Assembly (NCBI RefSeq): GCF_001553605.1
Contig: NZ_CP014229.1
Coordinates: 1,392,501 to 1,456,500, forward strand
Direction: 5' to 3'
Length of the DNA stretch: 64,000 nt
DNA from: Desulfovibrio fairfieldensis
Lineage (GTDB): Bacteria > Desulfobacterota > Desulfovibrionia > Desulfovibrionales > Desulfovibrionaceae
A program made the position numbers and the translations under genes. Below the pieces are notes generated by a model. It saw nothing but the letters and a program-made list of their open reading frames with translations. It was not told the DNA's origin and did not search any database. Each line of letters starts with the position of its first letter. Within the stretch, counting starts at the first letter, position 1. Of the stretch, positions 45,113 to 54,086 are shown piece by piece.

Positions 45113-48100
45113 CTATGCCGCCCCGCCGTTCAGGAAACGGTTCTGAAAAACCGTGGCGGGCATGGGCCGCCCGAAAAAGTAGCCCTGGATATAGTCCAAC
45201 TGCATGGGACGCACCAGTTGCAGTTCTTCTTCCCGCTCCACGCCTTCGAGGCAGACCTTGATGTCCAGATCGTGGCAGAGTGCCACGACAAAGCGGATGA
45301 ATGTGGCGTCAAAGCGGCTGTTGAGGATATCGCGCACAAAGGCGCGGTCAATTTTAACGGTATCAGCAGGGGAAGTTTTCAGCATGCTCAGCGAGGAATA
45401 GCCGGTGCCGAAATCATCCATGGCGATACGGATGCCCAGGCTGCGGATTTTTCTGAAAATCTCCTGCAAGACCGCATTTTCCCGGATCATGCAGCTTTCG
45501 GTGAATTCCACCACCACATTGGCGGCGTTGAGGCCGGTCTTTTCCAGGGTAGTTTTGATGAAGGGCAGCATATCGCTGGAAATAACCTGCAAGTAGGAAA
45601 GATTGACGCTGATGATAAAATCCGGCCGCCATTGCGTCCATTCCTTGCACTGGCGCAGAGCCTCCTTGAAAACCCATTGGCCGAAAGGCACGATCAGGCC
45701 GCTGTGCTCCATGAGCGGAATAAATTCGGCAGGGGAGACCGCGCCGTATTTTTTGCAGTTCCAGCGCGCCAAGGCCTCGGCACCCACCAGTCGGCCGCCG
45801 GTCGCCGTAACCTGCGGCTGATAGAAAAGCTCAAAGCCTTCAAACTGGCATTCGATGCTCTCACGCAACAATTCCGTAAGGTCCAGAGCGCGCTTCTGGT
45901 CCTTGCCGAGTTGCTTGTTGAAAAAAGTGATCCGGTTGCGTCCGTTCCGTTTGGAGCTGGCAAGAGCGCATAAGGCGGCCTGCAACAATTCTTCATGGCT
46001 TGAGGCGTCGTCAGGATAGCGCGCGTAACCGGCGGAAAGCGGGCAGAAGTATTTCTTGCCGTCATATTCCTGCTGATAGCGGAAGCTTTCAGCCACGGCG
46101 TTGTAGAATTTCTGCGCGTCGTCCGAATTCTCGTAGCGGACGACGGCGAACACATCTCCGTCCAGGCGGTAGAGCGACGCGGCTTCAGGCAGCATGACCT
46201 GGAGTTTCTGGGCAATGATCCGCAACACCTCGTCGCCGAACGTCCGGTTGTGCAGGTCATTAATGTGCGTGAAGTTATCCACGCCCAGCAGCATGAGACT
46301 CAGAGACGCGGACGGGCGGTTGTGTATCGCCTCTGTGACGTCTTCTTCAAATTTTATCTTGTTGTGCAGGCCGGTAATGTGGTCGATTTTGTTTTTCTGG
46401 CCCAGGTTGGTGATGAAACCGGCAAAAAGCGTCGGCTCACCGTTTTCATCCCGTTCCAGATACCCACGGCAGCGTACCCAGACCCATTGCCCGTCGCGGT
46501 TTTTCACCCGGTATTCCACGCAGTGCGTGTCGGACCGGCCGTCGGCGATGATCTGGTTGGATTCAAGAAAGGCGGCCTTGTCGTCAGGATGGACCCGTTC
46601 GCCCCAGACTGCGGCGGCATTGGGAACAACTTCGCCCGGCAGGCCGAAATCATTGACCATGGCTTTGGAATAACGGAAGACGCCCGATGGCACTTTGGAG
46701 ACATAGACATAGGCGTCCGTGCTGCGGGAGAGGGCGTCGTAAAGCTGGGCGGCGCCGCAGCTCAGGCTGTCCTCGACAGCGGCGGGGCATGCTTCGCGCA
46801 GCCGCCGGGCGGCCAGTTTGATATGAGCCTGTTTTTTCTGCTCATACATGCTTTCATCGGCCTTGGAGAGAATGGCCGTCAGGGCCAGCTGCATGTCCGG
46901 GCGTACCTCAAAACAGCCGAAGCAGAAACTCAATTCGTGTTCCAGGCGCAGCGCGGCTCTTCTCGCTTCCAGATTATGAAGCACATTTTTAAGGCTGAGG
47001 GCCGCCGTGTGGCGGTCCAGTTCATGAAAAACAACCACGAACTCGTCGCCGCTCAGGCGGAAACAGAAATCCGCCCCGGACAGACCGGCTTCAATCTCCC
47101 GCGCCACAAGGTTGATGGCCGCGTCGCCGACCATGTGCCCGAAGGTGTCGTTGATATTTTTAAGGTCATTGAGGTCAAGAAGGGCCACGATAAGCGACGC
47201 GTCTCCGGCCCTGGCCTCGTCGATAGCCTGGGCCAGCCTTTCAAGACCGGCCCGGCGGTTCAGCAGGCCCGTGAGATCGTCGCGGGAGGCCTCGCGCCGC
47301 AGGCGTTTGCTGTCGGTGATGTCAATGGATTGCTGCAAATGCACCAGCGATCCGTCGCTCCAGCGCATCAGGCTGTCGTAGTTTTCAAAGAAACGGCCCG
47401 TCCGCGTATTATGTTCTTCCCAGCGGTATACGGAGTGATCGTCAAGATGAGCGCTCAGATGGTTCACAGGGCAGAATTCGCAACGCCGTGACTTGTCGTT
47501 CTGCAAAACTTGCCAGCAGATTTTACCCTCAGGCTTTTCAAGCTGGAAGATATCCTTCATGAACTGGTTCATGTAAAGGATACGGTCCGTCTGGGGATCC
47601 GTAATGTAAATGCAGACCTTTACCCGGTCCATGGCGGCATTGAAAATACGATTATGGAAGGCTTGGTGAGAGCAGTAGGCCTGACCGGCGCTGAAAAGAC
47701 CCAGCAGTGTGGCGAACAATTCCATATAGCGGCGCTGTTCGGCATCCCAGGGCGCATCCCCAGGCGCTCGGCTGAAAAGCGCAAAGCCCAGCGCCTGTCT
47801 GTTCTGGTCCCGCAGAGGCCATGCCATGCCATGAAAAACTTTTTGAAGGGAACCGGGCAGACAGGCGCGCAATGCGCCCGCTGTGGCGTCCGGCTGATCT
47901 TGCAGGCCGCACAAGCGTTCAAAAATTTCCTGCCCGCTGAATGCCCGGCAGAGCTTCTCCTCCGGCAGATCGGGCGAGACGCTCCAGGCAACCGGGTTGA
48001 GGTGGAGATCGTCTTTGTCCCGGCGCAGAACAATCAGGGCGTTGAGGGGCAGATATGCGCGCAGAATTTCGACCAGTGACGGCAGAAGGGCGGTCAGGGA

Positions 48101-48175
48101 TTTTTCATAATCCAATCGCCCGGTTACCGCATCAATAAAGCCGAACAGCGCGGCATCGTTGCGCATATGGTCCAT
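45113..48175 (-). CDS. Multi-domain GAF-like/PAS/GGDEF/PAS/GGDEF/EAL protein
   Basis: A 1020-residue cytoplasmic protein without membrane segments. Order: N-terminal GAF-like region (~1-170), PAS (~180-310, with CEFCPVNHL), first GGDEF domain (~315-470; signature SGDEF near 375), PAS with PAC end (~485-605), second GGDEF-like domain (~610-760; signature DGDVF, clearly degenerate) and EAL domain (~770-1010; EAL in GAEALARW near 797, VEFTES, DDFGTGYSS, EGVE). The EAL residues look complete, so c-di-GMP breakdown is likely; the first GGDEF could still be active. Start ATG 48175 follows AAAGGGACGG. Confidence 0.93.
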   Translation of the reverse strand: MDHMRNDAALFGFIDAVTGRLDYEKSLTALLPSLVEILRAYLPLNALIVLRRDKDDLHLNPVAWSVSPDLPEEKLCRAFSGQEIFERLCGLQDQPDATAGALRACLPGSLQKVFHGMAWPLRDQNRQALGFALFSRAPGDAPWDAEQRRYMELFATLLGLFSAGQAYCSHQAFHNRIFNAAMDRVKVCIYITDPQTDRILYMNQFMKDIFQLEKPEGKICWQVLQNDKSRRCEFCPVNHLSAHLDDHSVYRWEEHNTRTGRFFENYDSLMRWSDGSLVHLQQSIDITDSKRLRREASRDDLTGLLNRRAGLERLAQAIDEARAGDASLIVALLDLNDLKNINDTFGHMVGDAAINLVAREIEAGLSGADFCFRLSGDEFVVVFHELDRHTAALSLKNVLHNLEARRAALRLEHELSFCFGCFEVRPDMQLALTAILSKADESMYEQKKQAHIKLAARRLREACPAAVEDSLSCGAAQLYDALSRSTDAYVYVSKVPSGVFRYSKAMVNDFGLPGEVVPNAAAVWGERVHPDDKAAFLESNQIIADGRSDTHCVEYRVKNRDGQWVWVRCRGYLERDENGEPTLFAGFITNLGQKNKIDHITGLHNKIKFEEDVTEAIHNRPSASLSLMLLGVDNFTHINDLHNRTFGDEVLRIIAQKLQVMLPEAASLYRLDGDVFAVVRYENSDDAQKFYNAVAESFRYQQEYDGKKYFCPLSAGYARYPDDASSHEELLQAALCALASSKRNGRNRITFFNKQLGKDQKRALDLTELLRESIECQFEGFELFYQPQVTATGGRLVGAEALARWNCKKYGAVSPAEFIPLMEHSGLIVPFGQWVFKEALRQCKEWTQWRPDFIISVNLSYLQVISSDMLPFIKTTLEKTGLNAANVVVEFTESCMIRENAVLQEIFRKIRSLGIRIAMDDFGTGYSSLSMLKTSPADTVKIDRAFVRDILNSRFDATFIRFVVALCHDLDIKVCLEGVEREEELQLVRPMQLDYIQGYFFGRPMPATVFQNRFLNGGAA

Positions 48176-48432
48176 TTCCGTCCCTTTGATGCTGTATGTA
48201 GTTAATCATTTTCCGGGCCCGCCTCCCTTTCGTCAAGTAAAAAATCCGAAGTTACTCGGAAATTTTCACCGCCACGGTAGTGACAAAGAAGAAGAAAAAA
48301 CGAAAAAAGTTTTTCTCGTGGAGAGTCGTGCAGGAGCCTCAACGATAGGTATAAGATCAATTATGGCACTGGCTAGTGGCGACTTTGCAGGCAGCCTGAA
48401 GCATCTGCGTTGCCTTGACCCCTGACGGCGCA

Positions 48433-49359
48433 TCAGCTCCGGCTCCGCTGATGCGGCCAATTCATCGCGCTCAGCTCCCGAGTAAGTTCGTCCGCAAGCT
48501 CTTCCCTGCCCGGCAGCACGGCCAGACCAAGCTGAACCCGCAGCAGCGCGGCTTCTGCCAACGGCGCAAAGACAAGGCCTTTCCGCTGGATGGCCGCAAA
48601 GGAAACCGGCAGCAGTCCCAGGCCCTCGCCGGAAGCAATGCGCGCCAGCAGAACATCATATTCCGCCGGTTCTTCCAGATAGGTGGGGGCAAAGCCCACA
48701 TGGGCGAACACGCCCCGCATATGATCAAAAAAGGCCGGATTGCTCTCCCGGCGGAACCAGAACAAAGACTTGCCGCTCAACGCCCTGAGAGGCGGGCTGC
48801 CATGCCGGGCTTCGGGCCAGCTTTCGGGCAGAACCGCCTGCAGCGGTTCGGCATACGGCAAAGGCCGGAGGGCGAGGCCGGGGGCTTCCAAAGGCAGAGC
48901 CACCAGCGCCGCGTCCAGCCCGCCCCTGCGCACGGCCCGCGCCAGACGGGGCGAGGTTTCCCGCGTCACGCGCAGCCGTTCGCCGTACCGGCCGCGCAAA
49001 TGCGCTTCCATGCCGGAAAAAACTCCCTGTTCAAAAGCGGTGGTCAGACCCAGAGCAATAATGTTTCCCACGGGCTGCGCCAGATCCGCCAACCGCGCGA
49101 AGGTTTTTTCCTGCAGGCGCAAAAGCGGCCGGATGATCTCCAGCACCCGCGCGCCGTCCTTTGTCAGGGTCAGCCCCTTGGTATGCCGGACAAAGAGCGT
49201 CAGCCCCAGGCGCTCTTCCAGCTTTTTGATCAAGCGGCTCAAGGGAGGCTGGGAGATCAGCAGCCGTTGCGCCGCCCGGTGCAGATTGCTTTCCTCGGCC
49301 GCGACGGCAAAACAGCGCAGTGCGTGCATGTCTGATGCATTGGGCGGAATATTTGTCAT
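48433..49359 (-). CDS. LysR-family transcriptional regulator
   Basis: A 308-residue LysR protein. The winged HTH covers residues ~10-70 (LRCFAVAAEESNLHRAAQRLLISQPPLSRLIKKLEERLG), then the effector-binding domain. ATG 49359 is chosen because the longer frame upstream has no family match. It is divergent from a CMD-family gene 75 bp away, the classical LysR arrangement, so it probably controls that gene. A 15-bp palindrome overlaps its own start codon. Confidence 0.9.
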   Translation of the reverse strand: MTNIPPNASDMHALRCFAVAAEESNLHRAAQRLLISQPPLSRLIKKLEERLGLTLFVRHTKGLTLTKDGARVLEIIRPLLRLQEKTFARLADLAQPVGNIIALGLTTAFEQGVFSGMEAHLRGRYGERLRVTRETSPRLARAVRRGGLDAALVALPLEAPGLALRPLPYAEPLQAVLPESWPEARHGSPPLRALSGKSLFWFRRESNPAFFDHMRGVFAHVGFAPTYLEEPAEYDVLLARIASGEGLGLLPVSFAAIQRKGLVFAPLAEAALLRVQLGLAVLPGREELADELTRELSAMNWPHQRSRS

Positions 49360-49372
49360 ACCTGAAAGGTAT
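49358..49372. promoter_or_regulatory. Palindrome at the lysR-type start codon
   Basis: ATACCT-GAA-AGGTAT, perfect 6-bp arms; it contains the AGG that would serve the regulator as ribosome binding site, so binding or RNA folding here could limit its expression. Confidence 0.5.
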
Positions 49373-49434
49373 CGCAAACAACGCACGATGAAAAGCCTGG
49401 ACAGGCTCCTATAACGGGGAAAAAGGAGAAAGAC

Positions 49435-49815
49435 ATGCATTCCGAACGTTACGCGACCGGTCTGAACATTCTGCGTCAAGTGGACGGCAAGAGCGGCGAA
49501 GTCGTGCTGGAAAGCCTGCGGGATATCGCGCCCGACTTTGCCCGCTACCTCATTGAATTTCCGTTTGGAGACATCTACGCCCGTCCCGGACTCGATCTGA
49601 AGAGCAGGGAAATCGCGGTGGTCGCCGCCCTGACCGCCTTGGGCAACGCAAGTCCACAGCTCAAGGTGCATATCTCCGCCGCGCTGCATGTGGGCTGCAC
49701 GCGGGAAGAGATTGTGGAAGTCATCATGCAGATGGCCGTATACGCCGGATTCCCGGCGGCTCTGAACGGCCTGTTCGCCGCCAGGGAGGTTTTTGCGGTT
49801 CACGCTGAGGCCTGA
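49435..49815 (+). CDS. Carboxymuconolactone decarboxylase family protein
   Basis: A 126-residue all-helical CMD-fold protein: [17 protein letters not shown] and [36 protein letters not shown] match the family (the usual H..xxA..GxxxEEI pattern). The CxxC pair of AhpD is absent, a single Cys (VGC) remains. Members act as decarboxylases or peroxidase-type thiol enzymes; the function here is open. GGAGAAAG precedes ATG 49435. Divergent from the LysR gene. Confidence 0.88.
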   Translation: MHSERYATGLNILRQVDGKSGEVVLESLRDIAPDFARYLIEFPFGDIYARPGLDLKSREIAVVAALTALGNASPQLKVHISAALHVGCTREEIVEVIMQMAVYAGFPAALNGLFAAREVFAVHAEA

Positions 49816-49851
49816 ACAAAGCAATCCGGACGGGTGAACGCTTCGCGGCGC

Positions 49852-50799
49852 TCACCCGCCGCCGGAAGCGTGTGCATCGCTCCCGTCCGGAGCGCCTGCG
49901 GGGCGCCTCTTGTCCGGCAGGCATGCGAGCCCGATCCCCAGCAGCACAAACAACAGACCGAACCAGTAGGCTCCGCTGATACTCTCATGCAGCACCGCCC
50001 ACGAAAGCAACACGCCGGTGAGCGGAACCAGGCCGGTGAACGAAGCGGCAATCCCCGCCGGAACAACGGCAATACCTTTAAACCAGAACACATAGGACAG
50101 AAAGGACACGAAAATTCCGTAATAACCGATGTAGAGAGCCGTGGAAAACGGCATGGCCGCAAAATCATATTCTCTGGCCTCATACACGGCGCAGGGCAGC
50201 AGGCAGAGGAAGGCGTACAGGGAAATCAGCGCGGTTCTGCGTAGCGCCGTCAGCTGCCCGCATTTTGCCCTGCTCATGACTGAAAAGCCGGATTCGCAAA
50301 GAACGGCGGCCAGAATCAGACAGTTCCCCAGAATGGCATCGGCCGCCTGAGAGGCGTCATTCAAAAAAGGATGGAGATTGACGGCCAGAATGCCGATGGA
50401 CACGCTGACGGCCCCGATCACGCGCTTTCCGGATATTTTTTCGCGCAGCAGCACAAAAGCCAGAAACGCGATGAGCGCCGGGGCCGCGCTGCTGATGAGC
50501 CCGCCCGCCGCCGCTGTGGTGTGGCGCAGCCCCAGGAAGATGAATGCACGGTACAGAACGATCCCGAACAGGGCCTGCAACAGAAGCGCAAGATGGGTTT
50601 TGCCGTCTGTTTTCCATGGACCGCGCCGCTGCCGGAAGGCCAAAGGCAGCAGGATCAGCAGGCTGACGAAGATGCCCAGCTCCGCGGCGAGAAAGACCGG
50701 CATAGACGCGACCATGCATTTTCCGGCCACTACGGCGCTCCCCGCAATGCTCATAGCCGTTGCGAGAAAAAGATACGCCTTTATTCGCTCGTTTTTCAT
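49852..50799 (-). CDS. EamA/DMT-family membrane transporter
   Basis: A 315-residue protein with about ten hydrophobic segments in two EamA repeats (first: AELGIFVSLLILL ... GLRHTTAAAGGLISSAAPALIAFLAF; second: YIGYYGIFVSFLSYVFWFKGI ... TGLVPLTGVLLSWAVLHES). Such proteins export amino acids or other small metabolites. ATG 50799 (MKNERIKAYLFLATAM) gives a normal family start; the 62-residue upstream extension is not convincing. It is divergent from a MocR gene, a common pairing. A hairpin lies between this stop and the CMD gene stop. Confidence 0.88.
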   Translation of the reverse strand: MKNERIKAYLFLATAMSIAGSAVVAGKCMVASMPVFLAAELGIFVSLLILLPLAFRQRRGPWKTDGKTHLALLLQALFGIVLYRAFIFLGLRHTTAAAGGLISSAAPALIAFLAFVLLREKISGKRVIGAVSVSIGILAVNLHPFLNDASQAADAILGNCLILAAVLCESGFSVMSRAKCGQLTALRRTALISLYAFLCLLPCAVYEAREYDFAAMPFSTALYIGYYGIFVSFLSYVFWFKGIAVVPAGIAASFTGLVPLTGVLLSWAVLHESISGAYWFGLLFVLLGIGLACLPDKRRPAGAPDGSDAHASGGG

Positions 50800-50897
50800 T
50801 GTCCAGCCCGGATGTGATGCTAAAAAATCCGAGGGAAGGCTCCGGCATCCTTGCCAGAGCCGCCTTGCCTCTTTCCGGCGGCCACTGTAGTGTGGAC

Positions 50898-50922
50898 AAA
50901 GTGGATAAAAAAGATCCACTTT
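50898..50922. promoter_or_regulatory. Inverted repeat in the EamA/MocR divergent region
   Basis: AAAGTGGAT-N7-ATCCACTTT, perfect 9-bp arms, with a second palindrome CAAAG-AA-CTTTG at 50923-50934 and another CCACTTG nearby. Likely MocR binding site controlling both genes. Confidence 0.6.
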
Positions 50923-50959
50923 CAAAGAACTTTGACCATACCACTTGAGGTGGTTGATT

Positions 50960-52384
50960 ATGTGGCTGGAGCTGCGAACAGGCATTGGCGTACCGTTGAG
51001 CAGGCAGGTTTACGAGCAGGTAAAGGCCCTGATTCTGCGCGGCGATCTGAAAGCGGAAGAAAAACTGCCCTCCAGCCGCGCCCTGGGCAAAGATCTGGGA
51101 ATAGCGCGGCACACCGTGCTTGAGGCATACGAGCAGTTGCTTGCCGAGGGCTATCTGGAAACGCGCCACGGCTCCGGAACCCGCGTTGCCCACGGCATAG
51201 CCGCCGTCATGCTGAAGCCGGGAACCGCCGTCCCCCTCCCGGCGCAAAGACGGCCGCAAGCCCACGTTATTGAAACAGGCTGCGTCAATTTCCGTTCAGG
51301 CATTCCGGCCCTGGAGAACTTTCCTCAAAAGGAGTGGGGCAGACTGTACCGGGGTATTTGTGAGAGTCTGCCCGGCCGCGCCTTTCGCTACAGCAGTCCC
51401 GGCGGCGTATGGGAGTTGCGTGAAGCCATTGCGGCCTATCTTTTCAGGGTGCGCGGCATCCGCGTGCCGCCGGAGCGGGTGATGATCACTTCCGGCTCCA
51501 CGCAGGGTTTACGGATTGTGGCCGGGCTCCTGCGCGGGGATGGCGACACGGTGCTGGTGGAAGATCCCGTCCACACGGGACTGCTGGAGGTCGTCGCCAG
51601 GGCCGGATACGCCGTGGAGGGGCTGCGGGCTGATGAGCGCGGCATGGATACTTCCGCCCTGGAGACATTCAATCGGGAAAAAGCGGCACGCATCGCCTTT
51701 GCCTATGTGACGCCATCACACCAATATCCCTTGGGCGGTGTGCTGCCAGTGCAACGCCGCCAAGCCCTGATCAGTTTTGCCCAAGCGTTTGGATGCCGCA
51801 TTGTGGAGGACGATTACGACAGCGAATTCCGCTATGAAGGCGCTCCCCTCAGTTCTTTGTATGAACTCGCTCCTGAGACAGTGGTCTATCTGGGCTCATT
51901 CAGCAAAATACTCGCACCTGCCATGCGCCTGGGCTTCGCCATCGTGCCGGAAACTCTGCAAGAGCCTTGGAGGCGGGAAAAGCTATACACTGACGTGCAC
52001 ACAGACGCCCTGTCGCAACATGCGCTGGCCGCTTTCATCAGCGGGGGCGGTCTGGAACGGCATATCTGGAAAATGCGAAAGCTGTATCAGCGCAAACGGG
52101 CGCGCCTGCTGCAAAGCCTGGTGCGGCACTTCGGCGATCGCTTCGAGCTCAGAGGACAGGCTGCGGGCCTGCATCTGGTGGCGGCTTTTCCGGGTGTTGT
52201 TTTTACAAAGGAACTTCTGGCCCGGCTTCACCAGCGCGGCGTCTCGGTCGTGCCGGTTGAGGCATATTCCCTCTGCCGGGACGGCGCGCACGGGCACGAA
52301 CTTATCCTGGGCTATGCGCACTTGAGCGAGGAAGAGCTGGACAGGGGCGTGGAGTTGCTCAAGGAGGGGCTTGCCGCCTGTTAG
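50960..52384 (+). CDS. MocR/PdxR-type GntR regulator with aminotransferase domain
   Basis: A 474-residue protein. Residues ~5-75 form the GntR winged HTH (LSRQVYEQVKALILRGDLK; LPSSRALGKDLGIARHTVLEAYEQL). Residues ~105-470 are a fold-type I aminotransferase domain with the PLP lysine in YLGSFSKILAPAMRLGF near 320. MocR regulators sense PLP or an amino compound. ATG 50960 follows TGAGGTGG; an in-frame ATG 15 nt upstream is possible. The EamA transporter is divergent and likely a target. Confidence 0.92.
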   Translation: MWLELRTGIGVPLSRQVYEQVKALILRGDLKAEEKLPSSRALGKDLGIARHTVLEAYEQLLAEGYLETRHGSGTRVAHGIAAVMLKPGTAVPLPAQRRPQAHVIETGCVNFRSGIPALENFPQKEWGRLYRGICESLPGRAFRYSSPGGVWELREAIAAYLFRVRGIRVPPERVMITSGSTQGLRIVAGLLRGDGDTVLVEDPVHTGLLEVVARAGYAVEGLRADERGMDTSALETFNREKAARIAFAYVTPSHQYPLGGVLPVQRRQALISFAQAFGCRIVEDDYDSEFRYEGAPLSSLYELAPETVVYLGSFSKILAPAMRLGFAIVPETLQEPWRREKLYTDVHTDALSQHALAAFISGGGLERHIWKMRKLYQRKRARLLQSLVRHFGDRFELRGQAAGLHLVAAFPGVVFTKELLARLHQRGVSVVPVEAYSLCRDGAHGHELILGYAHLSEEELDRGVELLKEGLAAC

Positions 52385-52407
52385 AGACGCGACCGCGTTT
52401 GCAATCC

Positions 52408-52848
52408 CTATTTCCGCAACAGCCTCAAAACCTCGCTGTTGTCTTCAACTGTTTCAAACGCTGCGCGCAGCTCGTCGGGCAGTCGGATCGGCCTGCCGCT
52501 TTTAAGGTCGATATAGACCCAGTTGGTTTCCGCCTCGGCAAGCAGCGTCTTGTCCGCGCCGCGCCAGAACAGATAGCGGCGCAGGCTCTGCCGTGGCGCG
52601 AATGCAGAAACCCAGGTGGCCGCCGTGATGACTTCGCCCAGAAACGCCGGGCGCTTGTAGGAAATGGTGTGCTGCCTGACCACCCAGCTCTGGCCCACGG
52701 CCTCGTAGCGCTCCATGCTCCAGCCCACGGAAGTGGAGTGCTGTATTGCCAAATCCTGCATCCACTGCACATAGCACAGATTGCTCACACGCTTCTGAAT
52801 GTCAATATCCTGAGCTTCGACTATAATTTCTTGTGTAAATATGCGCAT
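52408..52848 (-). CDS. 4HBT-type acyl-CoA thioesterase
   Basis: A 146-residue hot-dog-fold protein: VEAQDIDIQKRVSNLCYVQWMQDLAI is the 4-hydroxybenzoyl-CoA thioesterase-type catalytic helix region (D at ~15, Y/W following), then SYKRPAFLGEVITAATWVSAF and ETNWVYIDLKSGRP. It hydrolyses acyl-CoA; substrate unknown. GGGAGAAAG precedes ATG 52848. Convergent with the MocR gene. Confidence 0.9.
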   Translation of the reverse strand: MRIFTQEIIVEAQDIDIQKRVSNLCYVQWMQDLAIQHSTSVGWSMERYEAVGQSWVVRQHTISYKRPAFLGEVITAATWVSAFAPRQSLRRYLFWRGADKTLLAEAETNWVYIDLKSGRPIRLPDELRAAFETVEDNSEVLRLLRK

Positions 52849-53070
52849 TACTTTCTCCCTGGTCCATAGGGGACGAAAACGAACGGTCGTTCTCGTATCC
52901 TTTCAGTATTTCATAAGATCCTCACTACTTCAACGGTCCTGTCACCTGCTTTCATCAGGGCATTTTTACAGGATCATTCCGCACCGCCTGATCCGGCAGA
53001 ATCGCCGTTATAAATAGAAGATTCCCGGTTGGATAGAGCAAAAAAGAAATACCGGGGAATACTATTTTTC

Positions 53071-53098
53071 TATAGCAATCTGTCTATGTTTTGCTATA
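53071..53098 (+). promoter_or_regulatory. Inverted repeat upstream of the 59-aa gene
   Basis: TATAGCAA-N12-TTGCTATA, perfect 8-bp arms in an AT-rich stretch, 49 nt before the start; a second one, CATCAGA-N4-TCTGATG (53106-53123), lies in the leader. Possible operator or leader hairpin. Confidence 0.45.
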
Positions 53099-53146
53099 TT
53101 GAAACCATCAGACCCATCTGATGATATTATTCAAAGGAGGGTGTTT

Positions 53147-53326
53147 ATGTTGATGGAAGCGGAATGCGAAACCTTGGTAGCTGACTTCGACCGTGAAACT
53201 CGTCTTGCCCTGGCCCATTCAGCCTGCCTGATGCTGGCGCTGGACCGGGAGCTGTCCCCCAAAGATGCGGTAGCCGATGCATGCCAGGTTTTTTCCACCG
53301 TATTCCCAAAGAATGAGAAGGAATAA
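53147..53326 (+). CDS. Small hypothetical protein (59 aa)
   Basis: A 59-residue acidic helical protein (ALAHSACLMLALDRELSPKDAVADACQVFSTVF) with a strong AAAGGAGGG before ATG 53147 and a strong terminator after it. No family recognised. The upstream inverted repeats suggest a regulated gene. It lies in a patch of small genes beside the tmRNA. Confidence 0.7.
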   Translation: MLMEAECETLVADFDRETRLALAHSACLMLALDRELSPKDAVADACQVFSTVFPKNEKE

Positions 53327-53367
53327 TCAGAAGGCCGGAGCGCTGGAGGATCGTCCTTATCTGCGCA

Positions 53368-53396
53368 AGCCCCCGGTTCCACCGGAACCGGGGGCT
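53368..53396 (+). terminator. Terminator of the 59-aa gene
   Basis: Perfect 13-bp stem AGCCCCCGGTTCC / GGAACCGGGGGCT with a 3-nt loop, 42 nt after the stop. Confidence 0.8.
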
Positions 53397-53553
53397 CTTC
53401 ATTATTCGTTGGAATTTCTTCACGCGGTTCCGGAGGACGCATGTTCGGATGATCCGGCTTCTGGTCCGACCGCTTATCCGGTTGCGGTTTCATATCAAGA
53501 TGAGACTTTTTGTCCGGGCCGGCTTTGCATGGGCGGGCTTGTTCGGGGCCGGT

Positions 53554-53688
53554 TCACGTCGGGGCGGTTGCGACTTGTGCTTCGCCTCTTTCGGGAACAA
53601 GGGGCTCAGTCGGTGCGGAAAGCGCCATTCCGAACGCGCCCACAAAGCCCAAAAAGGCCATTACAAAAATCGCTATGAATTTTTTCAT
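53554..53688 (-). CDS. Small exported protein with an in-frame TGA; longer frame continues downstream
   Basis: ATG 53688 with AAAGGAG upstream starts a signal peptide (KKFIAIFVMAFLGFVGAFGMALS, split here for length: residues 1-24) followed by a short mature part APTEPLVPERGEAQVATAPT and TGA at 53554. The same frame stays open past the TGA to 53131 and reads proline- and charge-rich (GPDKKSHLDMKPQPDKR, RPPEPREEIPTNNEEPP) down to about 53400. So the gene may be a nonsense-truncated form of a ~95-residue or longer protein. Selenocysteine is not supported by a clear SECIS. Confidence 0.6.
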   Translation of the reverse strand: MKKFIAIFVMAFLGFVGAFGMALSAPTEPLVPERGEAQVATAPT

Positions 53689-54086
53689 GCTGGAACTCCT
53701 TTGAGCTAGGTAAAACTCTGTGACCTTATGGGAATAATGAAAAAATTTATAACGCATTGTTTTTTTATATGAAAATTTGCAGAGCACCAACTTACGGTGC
53801 CTTTTTTATTTTAACGGCGTGCAGCTTGACTTTTTCCAATCTTCCCGCATAGACTTTTCTTACTACTTCTAGGCAGCGGGTGTACGGCTGGTTTTTATCG
53901 TGCACACTGCCCGGCGTTTTATGCTGGGTTTTCTTTTGTGCGACTTGTCGCCATCAGCATACTATTGCCGGGTCGATAGCTCCTAATACAATACCTGCAA
54001 GGGGAATAAGAGCAGCGTTCCTAGAACGTAGTTGAGTCCCGGCATTTCTCATTTCTAATGCCGAAAACTAAATCTAGGAGTTTTTC
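53689..54086. other. AT-richer intergenic stretch in the small-gene patch
   Basis: About 400 bases without a called gene. It contains an orphan terminator-like hairpin (53784-53807), the palindrome CGTTC-CTA-GAACG (54016-54028) and a leader hairpin CGGCATT / AATGCCG (54040-54063) just before the 115-aa gene. A small RNA ending at the orphan terminator is possible. Confidence 0.45.
53784..53807 (+). terminator. Orphan terminator-like hairpin
   Basis: GCACC / GGTGC stem followed by a run of six T on the plus strand, with no plus-strand gene in the ~380 bases before it. Confidence 0.6.

Noticed and set aside
53540..53560. Selenocysteine codon at TGA 53554
   Set aside because: No convincing SECIS hairpin lies at the right distance downstream and the protein has no redox motif; a nonsense change is simpler.
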